64,000 nucleotides of DNA, taken from Roseibium aggregatum. Lineage in GTDB: Bacteria; Pseudomonadota; Alphaproteobacteria; Rhizobiales; Stappiaceae. The notes under the pieces are model-generated. The model did not search any database. It saw only the letters and a list, made by a program, of their open reading frames with translations, and was not told the origin of the DNA. The first letter of the stretch is position 1, and every line of letters begins with the position of its first letter. The stretch is taken from assembly GCF_017309185.1 (NCBI RefSeq), contig NZ_JAEKJZ010000004.1:124001-188000 (forward strand), in the 5' to 3' direction. This document shows positions 59,307 through 64,000 of this stretch, piece after piece. The position numbers and the translations under genes were made by a program.

Positions 59307-60380
59307 TCAGGCTCTCCGTCCCTTCGCCAGTCTTTCTTCCGCGATCGCGTCCGCCACCTGTTCGGGGGTGCTTTCCTCTCTGGCGGCGCGTTCGAAGATG
59401 ACGGCCAGCGTGTCGCCGATCGCCTGGGTCTTGTCGCGCACGGCCGTGTCGCCGCTTCCGGGGCTTGCCAGGGCGATTGAAATAACGCCGCCGGCATTGA
59501 TCGCGTAATCGGGCGCGTAAAGTATGCCGCGTTTCTTCAGTGCAATGCCGTCGGCGGGGGTCTGGAGCTGATTGTTGGCGGCTCCGGCCACGATCCGGGC
59601 CTCGATCTGTGGAATGGTTGCGGCGTTCAGGCCGGCGCCAAGGGCGCAGGGAACGAAGATATCCGCCTGCACCCTATGGGCTTCGGCCGGGTCGACCGCG
59701 GTCGCGCCAAAAGCCTCCAGGGCCCGCAGCACCGCAGGGGCGTGAATGTCGGAGACGATCAGTTTCGCTCCCGCCTCATGAAGCCGGCGGGCGACGTCGA
59801 AACCGACATGGCCAAGCCCCTGGACGGAGACGGTCTTGCCGTCCAGGTCGGTGCTGCCGAACACATGGCGCGCAGAGGCCTTGATACCCTCGAAAACACC
59901 CAGGGCCGTATAGGGGGACGGATCCCCGAGGCCGGTCGCGCTGGTGCCGCGGACATGCGCTGTATGCCGGGCGACGGCTTCCATGTCGTCAGGCGACACG
60001 CCGACATCTTCGGCGGTGATGTAGGTTCCGGCAAGACGGTCCACATGGCGGCCGAAGGCCTCCATCATCTCCACGGTCTTCTCCTTGCGCGGATCGGCGA
60101 CGATGACGGCCTTGCCGCCTCCGAGATCGAGGCCGGCGAGGGCGTTCTTATAGGTCATCCCCCGGGACAGGCGCAGGGCGTCCGTCAGGGCGGCGGAGGC
60201 CGTTTCGTAAGGCCAGACGCGGCAACCGCCCAGGGCGGGACCAAGCGTCGTGTCGTGAACCGCGATGATCGCGCTCAGACCGGTGTCCCTGTCCTGAGCG
60301 AAGACGACATTTTCGTGCGCTCCCATCTCCGGATGGTCGAAAACGGCGCTGTGGAGTACCGAAGTGTGCAAGGCGTTCAT
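59307..60380 (-). CDS. Leucine/valine-type NAD-dependent amino acid dehydrogenase
   Basis: This 357-residue enzyme would deaminate a branched-chain amino acid to its keto acid using NAD. The substrate domain carries LGPALGGCRVWPY, MTYKNALAGLDLGGGKAVI (lysines 78 and 90), and ITAEDVGVSPDDMEAV, all typical of leucine dehydrogenase. The NAD domain has VSVQGLGHVGFDVARRLHEAGAKLIVSD, and ALGAGLNAATIPQI, AGAANNQL and YAPDYAINAGGVI follow. ATG 60380 fits the family start. It may instead act on phenylalanine or glutamate, but the sequence is closest to the leucine/valine type. Confidence 0.88.
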   Translation of the reverse strand: MNALHTSVLHSAVFDHPEMGAHENVVFAQDRDTGLSAIIAVHDTTLGPALGGCRVWPYETASAALTDALRLSRGMTYKNALAGLDLGGGKAVIVADPRKEKTVEMMEAFGRHVDRLAGTYITAEDVGVSPDDMEAVARHTAHVRGTSATGLGDPSPYTALGVFEGIKASARHVFGSTDLDGKTVSVQGLGHVGFDVARRLHEAGAKLIVSDIHAPAVLRALEAFGATAVDPAEAHRVQADIFVPCALGAGLNAATIPQIEARIVAGAANNQLQTPADGIALKKRGILYAPDYAINAGGVISIALASPGSGDTAVRDKTQAIGDTLAVIFERAAREESTPEQVADAIAEERLAKGRRA

Positions 60381-60588
60381 TTTTAAGCTCTGCAAGCTGA
60401 TATGGACTGCGAATATTTTAGGCAAAAAACAGAGAAATATGTCTTCTTTGATCTAACTTCTGATCGTTCTGTGTTATAAAAATTTCTGATTTTGATTCAC
60501 CTGAGAAAATTTGTTCTTCAGGAGTTTTGCGTTGCGGGGCAGGTGCGGCCTTTTTCCTGCCGTCTTTTCTCGTCACGCAGGCCGGTGT

Positions 60589-60605
60589 ATGTAACAAACT
60601 TACAT
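60589..60605. promoter_or_regulatory. Palindrome immediately upstream of the NicO-type metal transporter
   Basis: ATGTAA (60589-60594) is inverted as TTACAT (60600-60605) around CAAAC, a 17-bp palindrome ending 18 bp before the GTG start at 60624. The size and place suit a metal-responsive repressor such as a Zur-, Fur- or NikR-type protein. I cannot match it to a known consensus with confidence. It overlaps the translation-initiation region, so it could also block ribosome access. Confidence 0.45.
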
Positions 60606-60623
60606 TCGACCTGTTGGTGCGCC

Positions 60624-62522
60624 GTGAAACGTCCTCTCTTTCTCTTCGCCAAGACCCTGTTTTCGGTTCTTGGCTTCATCGCCACTTCCTGCGCGATCGT
60701 GTCGATGTCGGCGGTTGGCGCTCTTGCCCATCCTCATGTTTTCGTGGAGACCCGGTCTCAACTGGTTTTCGACGATGACGGCAAGGCGGTCGAGGTCAGA
60801 CACGTCTTCCGGTTCGACGATGCCTTTTCCGCTTTTGCGATGCAGGGCTTCGACACGAACAACGATGGCGTCTATTCGCGCGAGGAACTCAGCGAGCTTG
60901 CCAAGGTCAACGTCGAGAGCATGGCCGATTTCGGCTATTTCACCTTCGGCGACAACACCAAGGTGGAGCTCGATTTCACCGCGCCGACCGACTACTGGCT
61001 GGAGGTCGCGACGGTTCCGCTCAAAGACTACTGGGCGATGAAACCGGAAGACTTCGAGGCGATGGAAGAAGATGTCCGCATGAATGGCGGATCGATGCCG
61101 GAAAGCGTCGATCTTCTGGAATTGCACTTCAATCTACCGCTGAAGGACGCGACGGGAGCCGGAGAGCCGATCACCCTCGATGTCTACGACCCGACCTACT
61201 ACGTGGACTTCAGGTTTGCCGAGAGCGACAACGCCGTCGGTTTGGAGAACGCCCCCGGCGCCTGCACCGTGACGAGGAAAGAGCCGCCGCCCCTGGACGA
61301 TGCCACGGCCTATGCCCTTGCCCAGGTCGGTGCCGACCAGCGGGAGTTGCCGCCGGAGCTGCAATGGGCCGCGAGTTCCCAGATCAACCAGATGATCGTC
61401 ACATGCGAATCGGACGCTGCGAAAGCCGGCGAGAGACCGGAAGGCAGCGTGGCGGAAGCGGATGCGGGCCGGCCGGATCCTGACGGTGCGGTCGACGAAA
61501 CGGCGCCGGCACGGGTCGACGAAAGTTTCGACGTCGCTGAAGCCACCGCCCAGGTGATCAACGATCCCCCTTCGGCCCCCGTTCAGGTGAGCCTTTTGGA
61601 TCGGATTTTCGGCACCATCGCGATCCAGCAGAAGGAATTCTACCAGAAACTTGTGGCCAGTCTCAGGTCGTTCCGTAGCAATCCCAACGCCATGTGGCTT
61701 CTGATCGCCATCTCCTTTGCCTATGGGGTTTTCCATGCGGCCGGTCCGGGCCACGGCAAGGCGGTGATCACGTCATATGTGGTCGCCAACAACGAGACGT
61801 TGCGCAAAGGCATCGTGCTGTCGTTTCTTTCGGCCTTCGCGCAGGCGGTGACGGCGATTGTGCTGGTCGGCGGTCTTGCGATGGTCTTCAACCTGACCAG
61901 TATCGCCATCCAGGACACCGCCCGCTGGTTCGAGGTCGGTTCCTATCTCCTGATCACCGGGCTCGGCGGTTGGTTGCTCTGGGGGAAAGCCGTAAGGCCG
62001 CTTCTCCTCTCGATCGCGGGCCGCTTCGAACGCGGTGGACAACTGGCCCATGCGGGAGCGGGCGCGGCCGGTCATCACGATCATCACCACCATGGGCATG
62101 GCCACCATCACCATCACCATCACGAAATCGGTGACGACGGGGTCTGCGCAACTTGCGGCCATGCCCACGCGCCGACACCTGACATGATCCAGGGCAAGAT
62201 CACGGTGGGGCGCGCGGCCTCGATCGTGCTGGCTGTCGGGTTGCGGCCCTGTACCGGCGCGCTGGTCGTGCTCGTCTTCGCGCTTTCCCAGGGCATGATC
62301 GCCGCCGGCATCGCGTCGACCCTGGTCATGGCTGTCGGCACGGGGATCACGGTTTCCGTGCTCGCCAGCCTTGCGGTCGGCGCCAAGGATCTGGCCGTGA
62401 GGCTTTTCGGCGCGGGCAGCCCCACGGCCGGCCGCGTTCACAGAGCCATCGAGATTACCGGTGCGGCGGTCGTGTTTCTCCTCGGCCTGACGCTCCTGAT
62501 CGCGACGCTCGGCTGGGGGTGA
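60624..62522 (+). CDS. Fused DUF1007 - NicO (RcnA-like) nickel/cobalt-family transporter
   Basis: This 632-residue protein starts at GTG 60624 with a signal-like helix (LFLFAKTLFSVLGFIATSC) ending SAVGALA-HPHVFVETRSQLVF, the DUF1007 opening. Residues 40-240 are the periplasmic DUF1007 domain, with an EF-hand-like NNDGVYSREEL segment. An acidic linker follows to about 330. The NicO/RcnA domain has SFAYGVFHAAGPGHGKAVITSYVVAN and GLRPCTGALVVLVFALSQGM. A cytoplasmic or periplasmic loop is very His-rich ([19 protein letters not shown]), followed by GVCATCGHAHAP. These domains are usually two adjacent genes. The family moves Ni, Co or Zn, most often as exporter or uptake partner; direction is not certain. 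Confidence 0.87.
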   Translation: MKRPLFLFAKTLFSVLGFIATSCAIVSMSAVGALAHPHVFVETRSQLVFDDDGKAVEVRHVFRFDDAFSAFAMQGFDTNNDGVYSREELSELAKVNVESMADFGYFTFGDNTKVELDFTAPTDYWLEVATVPLKDYWAMKPEDFEAMEEDVRMNGGSMPESVDLLELHFNLPLKDATGAGEPITLDVYDPTYYVDFRFAESDNAVGLENAPGACTVTRKEPPPLDDATAYALAQVGADQRELPPELQWAASSQINQMIVTCESDAAKAGERPEGSVAEADAGRPDPDGAVDETAPARVDESFDVAEATAQVINDPPSAPVQVSLLDRIFGTIAIQQKEFYQKLVASLRSFRSNPNAMWLLIAISFAYGVFHAAGPGHGKAVITSYVVANNETLRKGIVLSFLSAFAQAVTAIVLVGGLAMVFNLTSIAIQDTARWFEVGSYLLITGLGGWLLWGKAVRPLLLSIAGRFERGGQLAHAGAGAAGHHDHHHHGHGHHHHHHHEIGDDGVCATCGHAHAPTPDMIQGKITVGRAASIVLAVGLRPCTGALVVLVFALSQGMIAAGIASTLVMAVGTGITVSVLASLAVGAKDLAVRLFGAGSPTAGRVHRAIEITGAAVVFLLGLTLLIATLGWG

Positions 62523-62551
62523 GGCGCCAGGGATGGGCGCCTGTTCCTTTT
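62522..62551 (+). terminator. Intrinsic terminator of the DUF1007-NicO gene
   Basis: AGGCGCC (62522-62528) pairs perfectly with GGCGCCT (62536-62542) around a 7-nt loop, followed by GTTCCTTTT. The stem begins at the stop codon of the transporter gene. It is a likely single-gene terminator. Confidence 0.65.
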
Positions 62552-62605
62552 CCGCGAGGCGTGGACGGCCAAAGCGTCGGTCGCGGTGGCTTCAGTCCTG
62601 AGCCG

Positions 62606-63364
62606 TCATAGACCAAGCCGCTTGTCGCGGTAGGTGCGTACGGCGTTTCCGAAGGCTGCGAACAGCCTTTTCGAAGGGCCGTCGGTGGTCACCCAGTATT
62701 CCGGGTGCCACTGGGTGGCCAGGACATAGCCCGGACTGTCCTTGACGGAGACGGCTTCAATGGTGCCGTCTTCGGCTTCCGCCTCGATGACGAGGCCGTT
62801 CCCGAGTGCGCCGACCGCCTGCCGGTGGAGCGAGTTGACCTCGAAAGGTTCTTCGCCGAGCACTGCCGCCAGGCAGCCGCCTTCGGTGACTTCAACGGGG
62901 TGGGCGATGCGAAAACGTTCGTCCTGTTTGTCCGAGGTCGGTGCGCGGTGATCCCGGCGGCCTTCGAGAACCTGGATTTCGGTCAGAAGCGTGCCGCCGA
63001 GCGCGACGTTGAGCTCCTGCATGCCACGGCAGATCGCGAAGACCGGAATACCGCGCTCGACCGCGCGCTTCAGGAGCGGCAGCGTGGTCGCGTCCCGGTC
63101 CGGGTCGTAAGGGCCGTTTTCCTGTGTCGGCTCCTGGCCGTAAAGCAGTGGATTGACGTTTGAACGGGAACCGGTCGCCAGGACGCCGTCGACATGATCG
63201 AGCGCCGCATCCAGGTCCAGTTCGGAGCCGAGCGAGGGCAGGATCATCGGAATGGCGTCCGAGCCCTTCAGCACGGCATGAAGATAGGTGGAGATCGCGG
63301 CGTGCCAGTTGTAACCGTCGAGAGCCTTGACGTCGGCGGTTACGAGAACGAGCGGTTTGGTCAT
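62606..63364 (-). CDS. Class I glutamine amidotransferase-like gamma-glutamyl-gamma-aminobutyrate hydrolase (peptidase C26, PuuD-like)
   Basis: This 252-residue cytoplasmic hydrolase has the catalytic nucleophile C112 in PVFAICRGMQELNVALGG, and the H220/E222 pair in VLATQWHPEYW. NSLHRQAVGALGNG is the C26 substrate motif. The start MTKPLVLVTADVKALDGYNWHA fits this group. PuuD-like enzymes cleave gamma-glutamyl-GABA in putrescine breakdown; related members act on gamma-glutamyl-amines or folates. No puuA/B/C partner is visible here, so the pathway is open. Confidence 0.87.
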   Translation of the reverse strand: MTKPLVLVTADVKALDGYNWHAAISTYLHAVLKGSDAIPMILPSLGSELDLDAALDHVDGVLATGSRSNVNPLLYGQEPTQENGPYDPDRDATTLPLLKRAVERGIPVFAICRGMQELNVALGGTLLTEIQVLEGRRDHRAPTSDKQDERFRIAHPVEVTEGGCLAAVLGEEPFEVNSLHRQAVGALGNGLVIEAEAEDGTIEAVSVKDSPGYVLATQWHPEYWVTTDGPSKRLFAAFGNAVRTYRDKRLGL

Positions 63365-63441
63365 TTTGAACCTTCGGAATCAGACGCGGGTGTCTTGGGG
63401 CGAAGCGAGGTGAACGGTCCTTGGTCTTAGCCGAAAGCGGG

Positions 63442-64000
63442 TCATTCCAGCAATCCCAGATCCTGGGCGACCTTGTAGAGCTGGGCGGCATTCTTGGTGC
63501 CGACCTTTTCGCGTAGGTTCAACCGGTGGGACTCGACCGTGCGGACACTGATGCCGAGTTCCTTGGCGACTTCCTTGTTCGGCTGTCCCCTGGCGATCGC
63601 GGCCAGAACCTGCCGTTCCCGCTCGGTCAGGCCGTAGGGGTCTTCAACCGGTGCGGACGTATTGGCGCCGACGAGTGTCGGGCCGACGGCCGCGGAAAAA
63701 TAGTAGCCGCCGGAAGCGACACTGTTTATCGCGGTGATCATTTCGGATGCCGAGATGTCCTTCAGGATATAGCCGCGCGCACCGGCCTGGACGACCCCGC
63801 GGACATATTCCGGGTTGTCATAGACCGACAGGATGAGCACCGCGACGTGGGGCCGGGACTTGCGGATCTGCGTCGCCGCTTCAAGTCCGTTCATAACCGG
63901 CATGGACACATCCATGAGCAGCACGTCCGGATGAAGCTCCATGGCAAGCGCGAGAGCTTCCCTGCCGTTGGTCGCTTCGCCGACGACCTTGAGCTCGGGT
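63442..64000 (-). CDS. NarL/FixJ-family response regulator (5' end outside window)
   Basis: The frame is open to the right edge, so the N-terminus is cut. The visible 185 residues begin in the receiver domain (PELKVVGEATNGREAL) with the phosphorylated Asp in HPDVLLMDVSMPVMNGLEA and the switch Ser/Thr-Lys region VLILSVYDN...GYILKDIS. The LuxR-type helix-turn-helix is GLTERERQVLAAIARGQPNKEVAKELGISVRTVESHRLNLREKVGTKN. It would act with a sensor kinase encoded beyond the edge. The target genes are unknown. Confidence 0.9.
   Translation of the reverse strand, partial: PELKVVGEATNGREALALAMELHPDVLLMDVSMPVMNGLEAATQIRKSRPHVAVLILSVYDNPEYVRGVVQAGARGYILKDISASEMITAINSVASGGYYFSAAVGPTLVGANTSAPVEDPYGLTERERQVLAAIARGQPNKEVAKELGISVRTVESHRLNLREKVGTKNAAQLYKVAQDLGLLE

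Noticed and set aside
1..64000. tRNA, rRNA, CRISPR array, prophage or transposase genes
   Set aside because: None seen; no cloverleaf T-arm, regular spacer array or recombinase motif could be supported.

Overview
The window is about 64 kb of GC-rich DNA with tightly packed genes, many ATGA or TGATG stop/start overlaps and no tRNA, rRNA, insertion sequence or CRISPR that I can see. Gene families and organisation (Liv, Dpp and BMP-type importers, a CobW GTPase followed by a WD40 protein, DUF2937, a SprA-related protein, a DUF1007-NicO fusion, Tat-exported binding proteins) point to an alphaproteobacterium, probably a marine or soil member of Hyphomicrobiales such as the Stappiaceae (Roseibium/Labrenzia). 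The genus is inference only.

Positions 1-28,235 form an accessory catabolic region with three import-and-hydrolysis modules on the + strand. Module A (1383-8870) has a Liv-type importer, including a single-chain LivM-LivG-LivF fusion, followed by two metal-dependent amidohydrolases of the cytosine deaminase/AtzC and AtzA/TrzA types. A GntR-FCD regulator tail, an NTF2-like gene and a triple 10-bp palindrome lie just upstream. Module B (9911-17935) has a Dpp-type importer with fused ATPases, an AtzF-like allophanate hydrolase and an IPNS-like Fe(II)/2-oxoglutarate oxygenase. A divergent LysR gene flanks it. Module C (18193-28235) starts behind a clear sigma-54 promoter. It encodes a BMP/nucleoside-type importer, an AmiF-like formamidase, a BiuH-like biuret hydrolase and a second isochorismatase-fold hydrolase. 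It ends with an AtzG-AtzE pair, a 5-formyl-THF cyclo-ligase-like protein and an AtzH/HpxZ-like protein. Together these look like a nitrogen-scavenging route that ends in biuret, carboxybiuret or allophanate chemistry and releases ammonia and CO2. No ring-opening enzyme (AtzD or barbiturase) is visible, so the true substrate is open.

Positions 28,199-33,099 (- strand) hold signalling genes: a CHASE4-GGDEF-EAL protein, a chemoreceptor and a secreted sensor-like protein. Next come an orphan HypF (33,693), a LysR regulator and a creatininase-family hydrolase, a SprA-like HExxH protein, an MFS transporter, a MarR regulator with an acidic tail, a ChrA chromate transporter, a small membrane protein, Ogt, an EamA transporter, and an overlapping L,D-transpeptidase/OmpA-lipoprotein pair.

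Positions 46,429-64,000 contain a LacI regulator with a strong terminator, a BCCT transporter with its own universal stress protein, a VOC protein, a PAS/GAF diguanylate cyclase, a class I aminotransferase, the CobW-WD40-DUF2937 group, LysR and TetR regulators, a leucine-type dehydrogenase, a DUF1007-NicO metal transporter with a palindrome at its start, a class I glutamine amidotransferase-like hydrolase, and the 3' part of a NarL-type response regulator cut by the window edge.
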